Shown: positions 42,870 to 55,151, numbered from the stretch's first letter. The stretch is DNA of 64,000 nt from Pseudoalteromonas shioyasakiensis (GCF_001550135.1 NZ_LRUE01000018.1:154820-218819); one strand, 5' to 3'. A program made the numbers and translations. Notes: a model not told the origin generated them from the letters alone.

Positions 42870-43867
42870 TTGGACTCTTTCGTTAAACGCTGCTTAGTCT
42901 GTGGAATAATAGTCTGCTCTATCCACTGGCCAAGGGCTGTTAACTCTGGGTATTCTTTACTGACATTACTAATGTATGTAAGGGTTGGCAGCACATTATT
43001 CAAATAACCAGACTTACCGTCACGTAATTTTAAGCGGCAAAATATACCTGCAGCTTTTAAATGACGCTGCACGCCGGTTAAGTCAAACCAGCGCTTAAAC
43101 ATCGCAAATGAGGTGTCTTGCAATAGCTGTTGCTCGCTGAATTCGTCATAAGCGTAATGTAAAAGGTAATCTAGCTCTTGCTCTGGTAACTTGAAATAGC
43201 AATCCCTTAATAACGACACAAGGTCATAACACACAGGCCCTTGTACCGCATCTTGATAATCGATAATTGCCCATTGCTGCCCCGTGCGCATAATATTGCG
43301 GCTATGGAAGTCTCGGTGCACTGTAACAATTGGTTGTTCAAGCGCATTGTTAACTAATAACTCACAAGCCTGTTGCCACATTTGCTGCTCATCAGCAGAA
43401 AGTTGCTCACCAATAAAGTTATCGACTAACCAATCTCTAAAAATGCTCAGTTCAAATTGTAAAAACTCGCCATCAAATACTTTCATGTATTGGGCTGGCG
43501 GGATTTGCGCCCATTGTGCACTTAACTTTATTAGATGTTTGTAGTGTAAAGTGCGGTCTTCGTCGCCCAGTAAATCAGCCAAATGAGTATTGCCTAAATC
43601 ACTCAGCAAGAAGAAGCCTTGCTTTTCATCTGCTTGAAGAATTTTTGGTAATTTAAACCCATGCTGAGAAAACACTTTATTGAGTTCTATATAAGGCGTG
43701 TTATCTAATTTATCTGGATCTGAGTCCATGACAATATAGCTCTGATCACTTGTATTTACGCGGAAATAACGGCGAAAACTCGCATCCCCTGTGATGGCGG
43801 CTAATTGATATTCATCCTCTTTAAAATGAGGATTCAAAAACTGCTGTAAACTTTTATAACGATTCAT
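42866..43867 (-). CDS. amgK: Anomeric MurNAc/GlcNAc kinase AmgK (aminoglycoside phosphotransferase fold)
   Basis: 333 residues of the APH/choline kinase fold. The catalytic loop HRDFHSRNIM, the metal motif IIDYQDAVQGP and the N-lobe ITGDASFRRYFRV are all present and match AmgK proteins. It phosphorylates MurNAc at the anomeric carbon for MurU. It is divergent from lptD, with the shared 103-base promoter region 43,868-43,970, and overlaps murU by 4 bases. Confidence 0.88.
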   Translation of the reverse strand: MNRYKSLQQFLNPHFKEDEYQLAAITGDASFRRYFRVNTSDQSYIVMDSDPDKLDNTPYIELNKVFSQHGFKLPKILQADEKQGFFLLSDLGNTHLADLLGDEDRTLHYKHLIKLSAQWAQIPPAQYMKVFDGEFLQFELSIFRDWLVDNFIGEQLSADEQQMWQQACELLVNNALEQPIVTVHRDFHSRNIMRTGQQWAIIDYQDAVQGPVCYDLVSLLRDCYFKLPEQELDYLLHYAYDEFSEQQLLQDTSFAMFKRWFDLTGVQRHLKAAGIFCRLKLRDGKSGYLNNVLPTLTYISNVSKEYPELTALGQWIEQTIIPQTKQRLTKESK

Positions 43868-43970
43868 TTAGTAAGATATCTATTTTTCACTAAGTCAATT
43901 ACTGTATTTGCCATTGTTTTCCTTTATTATGTCTAGCTTATATCCAACCAAAGAGCATTAAGGTCATTAA

Positions 43971-46217
43971 ATGAGCAAAACCTGGGGCATAATGATGCTA
44001 AGCGTACTTAGCGCACCATCGTTCGCCGAAACTGAACTGACACACAATTTTTGTGGCACTTCAATGCAAACCAGAGCTTGGCAACCGCTCCCTGGCCTTG
44101 AACTTAATATGATCGATATCAAATCCGATGATATTGAACTATTGGGTACCCAAAGCGCAGAATTTACCGGTAATGTAGATATTAACACCCTAACGATGAA
44201 TTTGTCCGCACAAAGTGCACTGATTGACAAACAACGTGGGTTACTTAATGCAACCGGCCCTATCGTTTATCGCGATAAAGTAAGCCAAATTAATAGTTCT
44301 GGGCTCAATGCGGATTTAAATAATTCTGAATTAAGCTTGCTTGGTGCTGATTATAAGCTCACCGACCAACTTGGTCATGGTGGCGCAGAAAAACTAACAG
44401 TCAACGAGTCTGGCCTAAACCTGATGAACGCAAGCTTTACTACTTGCCCAGGCGAAACACCGGTGTGGGCGATTGAAGCTGACGAAATTGACTTATCAAG
44501 TGAAGATGGCTGGGGCGAAACTCACAATACCGTATTACGGGTATTTGATACGCCGGTTCTGTATGTTCCTTATTTTACGTTTCCGTTAGATGACCGCCGT
44601 AAATCAGGTTTATTAACGCCTAACTTCTCTAGTTCAGGCCGCTACGGTATTGAAACCATCACTCCGTATTACTGGAATATTGCTCCAAATTACGACGCCA
44701 CCATTACGCCTCGCTATATGTCTAAGCGCGGCTTGCAAATGATTGGTGAGTTCCGTTATTTAACTGAGCAAAACAACGGTCTCATTGCCGTTGAGTACCT
44801 AGATAAAGATGATGAAGAGCCAAATGTTGACTCTCGTTATCTATTCCATTGGCAGCAGCAAAGCTACTTTGGTGAGAACTGGCGCGGTAATATCGATATT
44901 ACTAACGTTAGTGATGATAATTACTTAACCGATTTAAATTCTGGCTACGCGACTCGCACAGACACTCAGTTATACCGCACGGGTTCACTCACCCACTTAG
45001 GTGACACTTGGCGCACCAATATTAAGCTACAGAGTTTTGAAGTACTTGGTGATCACCGCGAATCGTATGCGGCACTGCCACAAATTAGTTTTTCGCAAAC
45101 TGATGCGTATGATTTTTATGGTGTTGATTTAACCCTTGATGGTGAGCTTAGTTATTTCACGAATGATGACGCAGTTATTGATGAAGCAAGCCGTGTTCAC
45201 ATAGAACCTAAAGCAAGCTTTGGTTATCAAGAATACGCATGGTCATTTTTATCTGAGTTCAGCGTGTTGCATACTGAATATAACCAGCATGGTGATTTAG
45301 CAGGGACAGACTACGACGAAAAAGTCACCCGCACCCTGCCAAAAGTGCGTTTATACAGCCAATTAAATTTTGAGCGTGATACTGCGTTTTTCTTCAAAGA
45401 TGGTATTCAAACTCTTGAGCCACAAATTCAGTACTTGTATACGCCAAATAAAGACCAATCAAATATTGGCCTTTACGATACGGCAAAATTACAAGATGAC
45501 TTTTTTGGTTTATTTAGAGACCGTCGTTTCTCAAGTATCGACCGTATTGCCACTGCGAACCAATTTACGTTAGGTGCGACTACTCGCTTATTTAGCAATG
45601 AAAACGAAGAAGTATTTAATTTCAGCGCAGGCCAAATCTTCTATTTAAGTGATGATGCAAAGCCTACATCACAAGGTATTAATGTTGATACTAACTACAA
45701 TGCCTTGTTCGCAGCGCAAACCATGTTACATTGGCACCGTCGCTGGTATCTATCAGGTGGTATTCAATACGACACTGATGGTAAAGAAATTATTCAATCA
45801 AATATCACCTTAGATTATAAAGGTGACGATAAACAGCTCGTGCAATTGAACCATCGCTATGCAAATGATGTCTCAGGCAATACAATCGAGCAAGTTGGTC
45901 TATTTACCAGCATTCCGCTATCGCAAGATTGGCAGTTTGTTGGCAGCTATCACCGCGATTTAGAAAGTGGTCGTAGCATTGAGGTTTTCAGCGGTCTTCA
46001 GTATGAATCGTGCTGTTGGGCGTTTCAAATCACAGGCCGTCGTCAAATCGAAACAGATTTGAACCAGGCGATTGGTCAAGAGCAAGCAACCTTTGATACC
46101 AGTATTGGCTTCAATATCGTATTAAAAGGGCTTGGAAGTAAAAGCCGTTATGATGCACAAAAATTATTACAACAAGGTATTTTTGGCTATCGTAGACCGT
46201 ATTTTCTTAATAACTAG
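43971..46217 (+). CDS. lptD: LPS-assembly outer-membrane protein LptD
   Basis: 748 residues: a signal peptide (about 1-19), an N-terminal OstA jelly-roll domain (about 50-190), and a large C-terminal beta barrel ending in aromatic residues. Cys 28 (NFCGT), the Cys in FTTCPGE and the CC pair (ESCCWAF) correspond to the disulfide network of E. coli LptD. With LptE it inserts lipopolysaccharide in the outer leaflet. The ATG has AAGGT upstream. It leads the operon lptD-surA-pdxA-rsmA-apaG-apaH. Confidence 0.95.
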   Translation: MSKTWGIMMLSVLSAPSFAETELTHNFCGTSMQTRAWQPLPGLELNMIDIKSDDIELLGTQSAEFTGNVDINTLTMNLSAQSALIDKQRGLLNATGPIVYRDKVSQINSSGLNADLNNSELSLLGADYKLTDQLGHGGAEKLTVNESGLNLMNASFTTCPGETPVWAIEADEIDLSSEDGWGETHNTVLRVFDTPVLYVPYFTFPLDDRRKSGLLTPNFSSSGRYGIETITPYYWNIAPNYDATITPRYMSKRGLQMIGEFRYLTEQNNGLIAVEYLDKDDEEPNVDSRYLFHWQQQSYFGENWRGNIDITNVSDDNYLTDLNSGYATRTDTQLYRTGSLTHLGDTWRTNIKLQSFEVLGDHRESYAALPQISFSQTDAYDFYGVDLTLDGELSYFTNDDAVIDEASRVHIEPKASFGYQEYAWSFLSEFSVLHTEYNQHGDLAGTDYDEKVTRTLPKVRLYSQLNFERDTAFFFKDGIQTLEPQIQYLYTPNKDQSNIGLYDTAKLQDDFFGLFRDRRFSSIDRIATANQFTLGATTRLFSNENEEVFNFSAGQIFYLSDDAKPTSQGINVDTNYNALFAAQTMLHWHRRWYLSGGIQYDTDGKEIIQSNITLDYKGDDKQLVQLNHRYANDVSGNTIEQVGLFTSIPLSQDWQFVGSYHRDLESGRSIEVFSGLQYESCCWAFQITGRRQIETDLNQAIGQEQATFDTSIGFNIVLKGLGSKSRYDAQKLLQQGIFGYRRPYFLNN

Positions 46218-46253
46218 TACCGCAGTACTATTAGCAAGAGTATTAGAAAAAGT

Positions 46254-47546
46254 ATGAATTTAAAAAAATTATTTGCATCTGCATTATTAACAGTTGGCCT
46301 TTGCCAAAGCGTTTTCGCAAAACCTGTCGAAATTGACAAAGTCGTTGGTGTAGTTAACCAAGGTGTTATTTTACAAAGTGAAGTAGACACCATTATCAAT
46401 CGCGTAAAAACTCAAGCTCAAGAGCAAGGTCAGCAATTACCTTCTGATGATACGCTTCGTATTCAAGCAATCGAGCGTTTAGTAAACCAAACTCTGATGA
46501 TGCAACTTGCTGAGCGCATGGGTTTAGAAATCTCTGACTCTCAGTTAGACCAAACACTTGAAAATATGGCTCGTGAGCAAGGCGGTACAATCGCTGATTT
46601 ACGTCGCACTATCGAGGCATCAGGCGAGAGCTACCCAGCATACCGTGAAGAAATTCGTAAAGAAATCACCACGCAACAAGTAATGCGTGCGAACGTTGAC
46701 CGCCGTATTTACATTAGCCCACAAGAAATCGATAACCTTCTTAAAATCATGGAAACTCAAGGCAAGAATGCCGAAGAGTATGATATTGGTCATATCTTGA
46801 TTGATATCCCAAGTGATGCAACAGCTGATGAAATCACCAGTGCTAAAACACGTGCAGATAAAGTTATCGAGTTTTTAAAAGAAGGCAAAGAGTTCAAGCG
46901 TATCGCTATTTCATCTTCTAGCGGTTCAAAAGCCCTTGAAGGTGGTCAGCTAGGTTGGATGAGCATCAACGAAATGCCATCACTATTTGCTGAAGCGGTA
47001 AAAGGCCATAAAAAAGACGATATCGTTGGCCCGCTTCGTTCAGGTGCTGGTTTCCACATCATTAAAGTGCAAGATGTTCGTGGTCGCCAAGTTGTTGAAA
47101 CAACAGAGGTTCGCTCACGTCACATCTTAATTAAGCCTTCTATCATCTTAAGCGAAGAAAAAGCGCGTGACATGCTAAAAGGTTTTGCTAAAGAGCTACG
47201 TGAAGGTAAAGCTGACTTTGGTGAACTTGCTAAAGAATACTCTGAAGATCCGGGTTCAGCATTAAAAGGTGGTGAGTACGATTGGACTGATCCAAGCACC
47301 TATGTACCAGAATTTAAAAATACCCTGCTTTCTCTAGATAAAAATGAAATCAGTGAGCCATTCAGAACACAGTTTGGTTGGCACATTGTACAGCTACTTG
47401 ATAAGCGTGTAGCTGATAAAACAGAGCAAGCTAAGCGTAACCGCGCTCACCAACTACTGTTTAATCGTAAATTTAAAGAAGAAAGTTTCAACTGGCAGCA
47501 AGAAATGCGTGAACAAGCGCACGTTGATATTTTCCCAACAGAATAA
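46254..47546 (+). CDS. surA: Periplasmic chaperone and peptidyl-prolyl isomerase SurA
   Basis: 430 residues with a signal peptide (cleaved near VFA-KPV), an N-terminal SurA chaperone domain (about 22-170), two parvulin domains (about 170-280, with [10 protein letters not shown], and 285-385, with SRHILIKPS) and a C-terminal helix. It helps outer-membrane proteins, LptD among them, to reach the BAM complex. It lies 36 bases after lptD, as in E. coli. Confidence 0.96.
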   Translation: MNLKKLFASALLTVGLCQSVFAKPVEIDKVVGVVNQGVILQSEVDTIINRVKTQAQEQGQQLPSDDTLRIQAIERLVNQTLMMQLAERMGLEISDSQLDQTLENMAREQGGTIADLRRTIEASGESYPAYREEIRKEITTQQVMRANVDRRIYISPQEIDNLLKIMETQGKNAEEYDIGHILIDIPSDATADEITSAKTRADKVIEFLKEGKEFKRIAISSSSGSKALEGGQLGWMSINEMPSLFAEAVKGHKKDDIVGPLRSGAGFHIIKVQDVRGRQVVETTEVRSRHILIKPSIILSEEKARDMLKGFAKELREGKADFGELAKEYSEDPGSALKGGEYDWTDPSTYVPEFKNTLLSLDKNEISEPFRTQFGWHIVQLLDKRVADKTEQAKRNRAHQLLFNRKFKEESFNWQQEMREQAHVDIFPTE

Positions 47547-47551
47547 AAATT

Positions 47552-48544
47552 ATGACCATTAGAATTGCAATTACCCCAGGTGAGCCAGCCGGTATTGGCC
47601 CTGATTTACTTATCAAGTTAGCCCAGCACCAGTGGGATGCCCAACTGGTGGTGATTGCTGATGGCGCGCTGTTAAAACAGCGCGCTAAGTTGCTTGGTTT
47701 AGATATCAATTTAATTGACTTCGATGACAGCCAAGCACCAAGCATTGCCCCTGCAGGCAGCGTTTACTTACATCAAGTAGATTTAGGCTCTGATGTTGAA
47801 GTGGGCGTACTTAATGACGCCAATGGTCAATATGTGCTGGATACACTGCGCATTGCCAGTGAAAAAAATATGGATGGTACCTTTGCCGCTGTTGTTACAG
47901 GCCCTGTGCATAAAGGGATTATCAACAAAGCAGGTATCTCATTCAGCGGTCACACTGAGTATTTTGCGCAGCAATCGAATACTGCCGATGTAGTGATGTT
48001 GTTAGCTACAGAAGGCTTACGTGTGGCGCTTGTTACAACGCATATACCGCTTGCTTATGTATCGCGCGCAATCACCGTTGAACGTTTAAGTAAAGTTGCC
48101 ACTATTTTAAACCATGACTTACAAACTAAGTTTGGTATTGAAAAACCGCGTATCCTCGTATGTGGTCTAAACCCACATGCTGGCGAAGATGGTCATTTAG
48201 GCACTGAAGAAATTGATACCATAGCGCCAACGTTAGAGCTGTTAAATAATCAAGGCATGAACTTAATTGGACCATTGCCTGCTGATACCTTGTTCCAAGA
48301 TAAATACCTTTCGCAAGCAGATGCCGTGCTTGCAATGTATCACGATCAGGGATTACCTGTGCTAAAATACAAAGGTTTCGGCAATTCGGTCAACATCACC
48401 CTTGGCCTGCCATTTATTCGCACCTCAGTAGATCACGGTACGGCTCTCGATTTAGCCGGCACAGGCACTGCTGATGTAGGTAGTTTTGAATTAGCGATCC
48501 GCGAAGCAATTAAGCTCGCCCATGAAAAAGCACAGAATCAATGA
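47552..48544 (+). CDS. pdxA: 4-hydroxythreonine-4-phosphate dehydrogenase PdxA
   Basis: 330 residues. NAD-dependent enzyme of pyridoxal phosphate synthesis. It begins with the typical [13 protein letters not shown] and keeps the zinc ligand region GHTEYFA, and the later [15 protein letters not shown], in which a His binds the metal. It follows surA by 5 bases and overlaps rsmA by 4. Confidence 0.96.
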   Translation: MTIRIAITPGEPAGIGPDLLIKLAQHQWDAQLVVIADGALLKQRAKLLGLDINLIDFDDSQAPSIAPAGSVYLHQVDLGSDVEVGVLNDANGQYVLDTLRIASEKNMDGTFAAVVTGPVHKGIINKAGISFSGHTEYFAQQSNTADVVMLLATEGLRVALVTTHIPLAYVSRAITVERLSKVATILNHDLQTKFGIEKPRILVCGLNPHAGEDGHLGTEEIDTIAPTLELLNNQGMNLIGPLPADTLFQDKYLSQADAVLAMYHDQGLPVLKYKGFGNSVNITLGLPFIRTSVDHGTALDLAGTGTADVGSFELAIREAIKLAHEKAQNQ

Positions 48545-49347
48545 CAGATAAAGTACATTTAGGACACCGCGCTCGTAAGCGTTTTGGTCAAAACTTTTTA
48601 AACGATGACATGATCATCGACAAAATCGTCACGGCTATCGATCCTAAACCTGAAGACAATTTAGTAGAAATCGGCCCGGGTCTTGGTGCAATCACTGAAC
48701 CAGTCGCTGATTTAAGTGGTCACCTAACGGTTGTTGAGCTAGATAAAGACTTAGCAGAACGTTTAACGAGCCACCCATTCTTAGGGCCAAAGTTAACAGT
48801 GCATCAAGGCGATGCAATGAAATTCGATTTTAGCTCTTTGATCAAGTCTGACGAAAAGTTAAAGATTTTTGGTAACTTACCATACAACGTTTCGACTCCG
48901 CTGCTATTCCATTTATTTGAGTTCGCAGATAACGTAGAGCACATGCACTTTATGCTGCAAAAAGAAGTGGTCAAACGTATGGTCGCAGGCCCGGGCAGTA
49001 AAGCATTTGGTCGCTTAAGCGTGATGACACAATATTACTGTCACGCAATGCCAGTGATTGATGTGCCGCCAGAGTGCTTTAAACCAGCACCTAAAGTAGA
49101 TTCAGCGGTTATTCGCTTGATCCCTAAAAAGCCTGAGCAACGTTCAGCTAAAAGCACTAAGCTATTAAACACGGTATGTTTAGAAGCCTTTAATCAACGC
49201 CGTAAGACTCTGCGTAATAGTTTATCTAACTTACTTACAGCTGAAGAACTAACAAGCATAGGCATTGATATCACTCTGCGTGCTGAAAGCCTGTCTTTAC
49301 AACAATTTATTGATATAGCTAATTGGATTTATGACAACAAGCAGTAA
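48541..49347 (+). CDS. rsmA: 16S rRNA dimethyladenosine transferase RsmA (KsgA)
   Basis: 268 residues. Dimethylates A1518 and A1519 in helix 45 of 16S rRNA. SAM-binding motifs [11 protein letters not shown] and VVELDKDL, and the catalytic [11 protein letters not shown], are all seen. It starts RKRFGQNFL after a short leader. Overlaps on both sides (4 bases with pdxA, 17 with apaG) place it in the operon. Confidence 0.97.
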   Translation: MTDKVHLGHRARKRFGQNFLNDDMIIDKIVTAIDPKPEDNLVEIGPGLGAITEPVADLSGHLTVVELDKDLAERLTSHPFLGPKLTVHQGDAMKFDFSSLIKSDEKLKIFGNLPYNVSTPLLFHLFEFADNVEHMHFMLQKEVVKRMVAGPGSKAFGRLSVMTQYYCHAMPVIDVPPECFKPAPKVDSAVIRLIPKKPEQRSAKSTKLLNTVCLEAFNQRRKTLRNSLSNLLTAEELTSIGIDITLRAESLSLQQFIDIANWIYDNKQ

Positions 49348-49720
49348 TTTAGGTTCTCCAATTAAGGTGTCGGTTGAGACCTTCTATGTAGAAGGTCAAT
49401 CAGAGCCTGAACAAGATAAATACGTTTTTGCTTACTCAATCACCATTAAAAACCACAGTTTATGCAGTGCTAAGCTATTGAGTCGTTACTGGTTAATTAC
49501 CGATGCCAACGGCAAAGAAGTGGAAGTGCAAGGTGAAGGAGTTGTGGGTGAAACACCGACCATTGCCCCAGGTGAAAGCTACAAATACACCAGCGGTGCA
49601 GTGCTTGATACCCCTGTCGGGACGATGCAAGGTCATTACACCATGCGTAACGAATTTGGCACTGAGTTTGAAGCGCCAATCGAGGTGTTTCGTTTAGCCC
49701 GCCCAAACATTTTGCACTAG
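49331..49720 (+). CDS. apaG: ApaG domain protein
   Basis: 129 residues with the ApaG fold, a fibronectin-III-like beta sandwich ([49 protein letters not shown]). The function in bacteria is not settled. The gene overlaps the end of rsmA by 17 bases, which is unusual in length but keeps the standard order rsmA-apaG-apaH. Confidence 0.93.
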   Translation: MTTSSNLGSPIKVSVETFYVEGQSEPEQDKYVFAYSITIKNHSLCSAKLLSRYWLITDANGKEVEVQGEGVVGETPTIAPGESYKYTSGAVLDTPVGTMQGHYTMRNEFGTEFEAPIEVFRLARPNILH

Positions 49721-49726
49721 GTAATA

Positions 49727-50542
49727 ATGGCTGACTACGCAATTGGTGACTTACAAGGTTGTTACAGTGAATTTGATGCGTTACTAAAACGTGTCAACTT
49801 CAACCCAAGCCAAGATCACCTTTACTTAGTTGGCGATATTGTTGCTCGAGGCCCTGATTCACTCGCTTGCCTCGAGCGCCTTCATACTATGCAAGGCAGT
49901 GTAACTATTACTCTTGGTAATCATGATTTACACCTAATTGCTTGTCATTATCTAAATAAACCAGCAAATCCAAAAGATAAGCTTGCAGATGTTTTTGACA
50001 GCCCAAAGCGCCCTGAATATATTCACTTTTTGCAACAACAGCCATTAGCTATTTGGCTTGAACGCTATGACATGCTGATAAGCCATGCTGGCTTAAACCC
50101 AAATTGGTCAATAAAAAAAGCATTAAAACGCGCTCGCTTTGCCGAAAGTTGCTACCAAGGTAATGATGCCCATCATTACTTTGCCAATATGTATGACCCC
50201 CACCCATTAGAATGGCAATCAACGCTACCTAACGAGGCTAAATTTCGTTATATCGTTAATTACTTCACACGCATGCGCTTCGTTAATTTGCTTGGTGAAC
50301 TCGATTTCAGCAATAAAACCAGCATTAGTGAAGATAGCTCAATAATCCCTTGGTTTGAGCATCCGAGTATAAGTAAGCTCAAGCAACAGATCACATTTGG
50401 TCATTGGGCTGCTTTAGAAGGTAAAGTTAAAGCCGAAAATATTCATGCCCTCGACACTGGCTGTGTATGGGGAGGCGCGATGACCCTCATGGAACTCAGT
50501 CAAAAAGACTGTTTTGTCGAAAAATCCCACTCTTTTATCTAA
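49727..50542 (+). CDS. apaH: Diadenosine tetraphosphatase ApaH (symmetrical)
   Basis: 271 residues of the PPP phosphoesterase family. Motifs GDLQGC, VGDIVARGPDS, LGNHD and SHAGL provide the two-metal site. GDIVARGP, where many phosphatases have GDLVDRGP, is typical of ApaH. It splits Ap4A into two ADP. It is the last gene of the operon; the 140 bases after it are AT-rich with no clear terminator. Confidence 0.95.
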   Translation: MADYAIGDLQGCYSEFDALLKRVNFNPSQDHLYLVGDIVARGPDSLACLERLHTMQGSVTITLGNHDLHLIACHYLNKPANPKDKLADVFDSPKRPEYIHFLQQQPLAIWLERYDMLISHAGLNPNWSIKKALKRARFAESCYQGNDAHHYFANMYDPHPLEWQSTLPNEAKFRYIVNYFTRMRFVNLLGELDFSNKTSISEDSSIIPWFEHPSISKLKQQITFGHWAALEGKVKAENIHALDTGCVWGGAMTLMELSQKDCFVEKSHSFI

Positions 50543-50683
50543 ATAAACTGAAAAATAGCTGAACATCTGTTAGATTTATAACAATTAAAGTTAATTTAAT
50601 TTAAAGCTAATTAAATTTAAATACTTAACTAATTGGCAACCTTGCCGATAAGTGATGATTAGTACTATTTTCTGGAATTACAT

Positions 50684-52699
50684 ATGAACTTGACCGTTAG
50701 ACAGCGTATTTGGGGTGGCTTTATTGTTATTACGTTACTCCTGCTATTTATTGGTGGTAACTCGTTGATCAGAATTACCAACATTGATCAATCGACACAG
50801 CGAGTTAATCAGCTGTCATTACCGGCTCTCGATAAAAGTTATGAATTGCAGGTTGAATTCATCCTGATGAGTAAATCAGCGCAAGCTAGCTTTTACACCA
50901 CATCACAAGATGAATTAGCAACTATTCGCAAGAACTTTACCGAGCAGAAAAAACGTTACGATAGCTCTTATCAAGACCTACAACAAATAGTGAGTAACGA
51001 CCCTAAATTAAAACAAAGCAGTCAAGAAGTTGAGCAAACTTATAAGCGCTTTGCCAAGTCTGTCGATAACCTTTTTAAAGATAAACAAACTCAACTTGAA
51101 CTTAACAATATGCTGCGCACCCAGCTTGAAGATATTGAGATCAGCGCAGAAGATGCTAACTCTGTTGTGCTTGATATAATTGATATTGATGGCCTTGAAG
51201 AAAACAATTCACGTGCCTACCAAGCTGCTAACAACATGGAAAACAACTTCCAGTCGGTAGTGACTAACAGTACCGATATGCTAACGGTTAAAACTCTTAA
51301 CACGTTAGATATCGTTAAAAACGAACAAGTTTATTATCTAGAAGAAGTAGAGCGAAGCCTTGGCCTAATCCGCCCTGCTATCATTGAAAGTAATGCTGAT
51401 TTATATAACGACCTAAACAGTTATGTTGAAAACCTTGTAAATAACGTACGTGGCAACAACAGCCTATCAGCAAATAAAAAGCGTTTAATTGATGCAATTG
51501 CACAAACTCAAGCTGAGCTAGCCAATGCAGAAAAATCAACCACTGAGGCCCTAAAACAACTTAAAGAGCTTGTTGACCAAGCAACGGTACTTGCCTTTGA
51601 CTTACAGCAAGATGTAAGTGGTAACGTATCTACGGCAACCATCTGGACTTGGATTGCCATGGTTATCGCCACTTTAATTGCAATTGCTGTTGCAGCAATT
51701 ACTGTTAGCCGTATTACTAAACCACTTTCTGAAGTAAACCGTATCCTTGATATTGTTGCTAGCGGTGATATGACTCAACGCCTAGACGACTCAGCTAAAG
51801 ACGAATTCGGTGAGTTATCACGTAGTTGTAATACGCTAATCGAAAGTTTACGTACACTTATTCAAGGCATTATCTCTCGCTCAACCCAGCTTGCTGCGGC
51901 CTCTGAAGAAACTTCAGCAATCACTGAAGAATCAAGCCAAGCTATTCGTAACCAACAAGCACAAGTTGAACAAGCTGCTACAGCAACCACGGAAATGAGC
52001 AGTACATCACAAGCGGTAAGCAGCAGTGCTCAACAGGCACTTAGCGAAATCAAGAACGCTGATAAAGAAGCTGACCGTGTTAAAGGTATTTCTTCGCAAA
52101 ACAAAGCGACTATCGAACAACTTGCCCGTGAAGTTGATGATGCTTCACAAGTTATCAATAAGCTACACAAAGATAGCGCATCAATTGGTGGCATCTTAGA
52201 TGTTATTCGTGGCATTGCAGAGCAAACAAACCTACTTGCACTTAATGCAGCCATTGAAGCAGCCCGTGCCGGTGAACAAGGCCGAGGCTTCGCCGTAGTT
52301 GCTGACGAAGTGCGCTCTCTAGCGAGCAAGACTCAAGAATCGACCCAAGAGATCCAAGCGATGATTGAATCGCTTCAGGTTGGCGCTGAGGCTGCTGTAT
52401 CAGCAATGTCGAAAGGTAAACAACAAGCTGAGTCATGTGTTGAGCAATCAGACCTTGCAAATACCGCCCTTGATTCAATCACTGCAGCAGTTGCGCAAGC
52501 TCATAACGTAAGTGAAGAGATTTCAACAGCCGCTCATGAGCAACAGCAAGTTTCACAAGAAATTAGCGAACGCTTAGAGTCGATAGTAGCAATTGCTGAA
52601 CAAACAGCTGAAGGCGCAAACCAAACCAATATTTCAAGTTCAGAAGTTGCTAAATTAGCGGAAGAACTACGTTTATCGGTGGATGCGTTTAAAGTTTAA
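50684..52699 (+). CDS. Methyl-accepting chemotaxis protein
   Basis: 671 residues. TM1 (about 10-26), a long helical periplasmic sensor (27-318), TM2 (about 320-341), HAMP (342-395) and a cytoplasmic signalling domain with the conserved hairpin [19 protein letters not shown] and [13 protein letters not shown]. The ligand is unknown; the periplasmic region is of the long four-helix type and has no known small-molecule motif that I recognise. It stands alone, with no che genes near. The C-terminus lacks the CheR-binding pentapeptide. Confidence 0.92.
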   Translation: MNLTVRQRIWGGFIVITLLLLFIGGNSLIRITNIDQSTQRVNQLSLPALDKSYELQVEFILMSKSAQASFYTTSQDELATIRKNFTEQKKRYDSSYQDLQQIVSNDPKLKQSSQEVEQTYKRFAKSVDNLFKDKQTQLELNNMLRTQLEDIEISAEDANSVVLDIIDIDGLEENNSRAYQAANNMENNFQSVVTNSTDMLTVKTLNTLDIVKNEQVYYLEEVERSLGLIRPAIIESNADLYNDLNSYVENLVNNVRGNNSLSANKKRLIDAIAQTQAELANAEKSTTEALKQLKELVDQATVLAFDLQQDVSGNVSTATIWTWIAMVIATLIAIAVAAITVSRITKPLSEVNRILDIVASGDMTQRLDDSAKDEFGELSRSCNTLIESLRTLIQGIISRSTQLAAASEETSAITEESSQAIRNQQAQVEQAATATTEMSSTSQAVSSSAQQALSEIKNADKEADRVKGISSQNKATIEQLAREVDDASQVINKLHKDSASIGGILDVIRGIAEQTNLLALNAAIEAARAGEQGRGFAVVADEVRSLASKTQESTQEIQAMIESLQVGAEAAVSAMSKGKQQAESCVEQSDLANTALDSITAAVAQAHNVSEEISTAAHEQQQVSQEISERLESIVAIAEQTAEGANQTNISSSEVAKLAEELRLSVDAFKV

Positions 52700-52710
52700 G
52701 AAGCTGTAAA

Positions 52711-52815
52711 CGAGTTACGAGTTACGAGTTACGAGTTACGAGTTACGAGTTACGAGTTACGAGTTACGAGTTACGAGTTACGAGTTACGAGTTACGAGTT
52801 ACGAGTTACGAGTTA
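52711..52815. repeat. 15 copies of the 7-bp unit CGAGTTA
   Basis: Perfect tandem array of exactly 105 bases, starting 12 bases after the chemoreceptor stop and ending before its terminator. The unit is not palindromic. It lies in the 3' untranslated region. Copy number is likely to vary between strains by slippage. Confidence 0.97.
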
Positions 52816-52828
52816 ACAAATATAGAAG

Positions 52829-52859
52829 CCGTGTTTGTGAATGCAAACACGGTTTTTTT
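52829..52859 (+). terminator. Intrinsic terminator of the chemoreceptor gene
   Basis: CCGTGTTTG, loop TGAATG, CAAACACGG followed by seven T. It lies beyond the heptanucleotide array, so the array is transcribed. Confidence 0.9.
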
Positions 52860-52894
52860 GTATCTATCAACTTTATAAGGTGTTTTTCAGGCAT

Positions 52895-52920
52895 AAAAAA
52901 ACCGCAACGAGTGCGGTTTC
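52895..52920 (-). terminator. Intrinsic terminator of the DUF3718-type gene
   Basis: In transcript sense AAACCGCA, loop CTCGT, TGCGGTTT followed by a T-run (eight-base stem). Confidence 0.85.
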
Positions 52921-52942
52921 TTAAATTCTATTTGCGTTTCAA

Positions 52943-53320
52943 TTAAAGGCCTGCGCGGTCTTTAATAACAGCGATTAGTGGAGAACCACCGTGGCCGTTT
53001 GATTCTGCCCATGCGATGTCTGCACCGTCTTCTAAAGAGCTTTTAGATAAGTTCTTAACGATGTATTCACCAGCATCCGCAGCGCCGCTTTCAATTGCAT
53101 GACGAAGCATATTGTTGCCGTTACATTTTACAGCATCAAAGATGTTACGAATTTTCACACGTGAGCTTTTAAGCTTACTACGTAAACGGTTTTTATCATC
53201 AGCTGCGATGTACTCACAGATAGAAACCGCTAATTGATCATCAGCTTTTGCTGGTGCTGTATACGCAACTGACGCTGAAACAACAGCCGCTGCAAGTAAC
53301 ATATTTGGTAACTTCATCAT
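52943..53320 (-). CDS. Small exported DUF3718-type protein
   Basis: 125 residues with a signal peptide (about 1-26, ending AKA) and a short helical domain with two conserved Cys (SICEYIAADDKNRLR and VKCNGNNMLRHA) that may form a disulfide. The sequence fits the DUF3718 family, found in Pseudoalteromonas, Shewanella and relatives. Function unknown. It lies between the chemoreceptor and folA and has its own terminator. Confidence 0.75.
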   Translation of the reverse strand: MMKLPNMLLAAAVVSASVAYTAPAKADDQLAVSICEYIAADDKNRLRSKLKSSRVKIRNIFDAVKCNGNNMLRHAIESGAADAGEYIVKNLSKSSLEDGADIAWAESNGHGGSPLIAVIKDRAGL

Positions 53321-53399
53321 ATTTTGCCCTTATGTAATACTTTCTTCTTACCAAGATTGTGTAATATTGTACCAACTAATTAATTTTACCGCAATAATG

Positions 53400-53891
53400 T
53401 TACGAGTTTTTGTACAGGGTTACAAAAGTATACGAGTAAGGGTTTTTGTTATCAGGCTGATGCTTTTCTTGCTCGGCAACTGTCCAATTAGCAACACTTT
53501 CGTAATCTGGGAACTGCGTATCACCGGCCACTTCAAGGTCGATGAATGTTAAGTATAGACGATCTGCTTGAGATAGAAATTGTTCGTATATATTTCCGCC
53601 ACCTATAATCATTACTTCTTCAACATCAGCAACCAATTCCAGCGCAGCCTCTGGTGAAGTAACCACCTCAATACCTTCAGCTGTGTAATCAGCATTACGC
53701 GTGATAATAATATTTTGACGACCCGGTAAAGGCCGACCTATTGATTCAAATGTTTTACGGCCCATGATCACAGGCTTTGCCATGGTTACTTTTTTAAAGT
53801 GTTGCAGATCGGCGGGTAAATGCCATGGCATTTGGTTGTCTTGGCCAATTACTCTGTTATTTGCCATAGCAGCAATCATTGAAATTTTCAC
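53400..53891 (-). CDS. folA: Dihydrofolate reductase FolA
   Basis: 163 residues from GTG at 53,891 with AAGG seven bases upstream; ATG at 53,879 is the alternative, and the longer frame is unlikely. NADPH-dependent reduction of dihydrofolate. Typical features: SMIAAMANNRVIGQDNQMPW, the catalytic Asp replaced by the usual LPADLQHFKK context, MGRKTFESIGRPLPGR, and VMIIGGGNIYEQFL. A chromosomal FolA, with no sign of a mobile trimethoprim-resistance origin. Confidence 0.93.
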   Translation of the reverse strand: MKISMIAAMANNRVIGQDNQMPWHLPADLQHFKKVTMAKPVIMGRKTFESIGRPLPGRQNIIITRNADYTAEGIEVVTSPEAALELVADVEEVMIIGGGNIYEQFLSQADRLYLTFIDLEVAGDTQFPDYESVANWTVAEQEKHQPDNKNPYSYTFVTLYKNS

Positions 53892-53921
53892 ACTAAACCT
53901 TAATACTTTTTTCTTATTAAT

Positions 53922-53946
53922 AAAAAAGGAGCGCATGGCTCCTTTT
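53922..53946 (-). terminator. Intrinsic terminator between obgE and folA
   Basis: In transcript sense AAAAGGAGC, loop CATGC, GCTCCTTTT then TTATT: a 9-bp stem 13 bases after the obgE stop. Confidence 0.8.
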
Positions 53947-53958
53947 CAGTTTTAAATT

Positions 53959-55119
<1,161 letters not shown>

Positions 55120-55151
55120 TCACTTTAAGATTGGCTTGTTAATAACTCTAT

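Noticed and set aside
52711..52815. CRISPR-like regular repeat.
   Set aside because: Units are 7 bases with no spacers; it is a simple tandem repeat.
53400..53891. Acquired trimethoprim-resistance dfr gene.
   Set aside because: It sits in core context between the DUF3718-type gene and obgE, with no cassette or mobile features.
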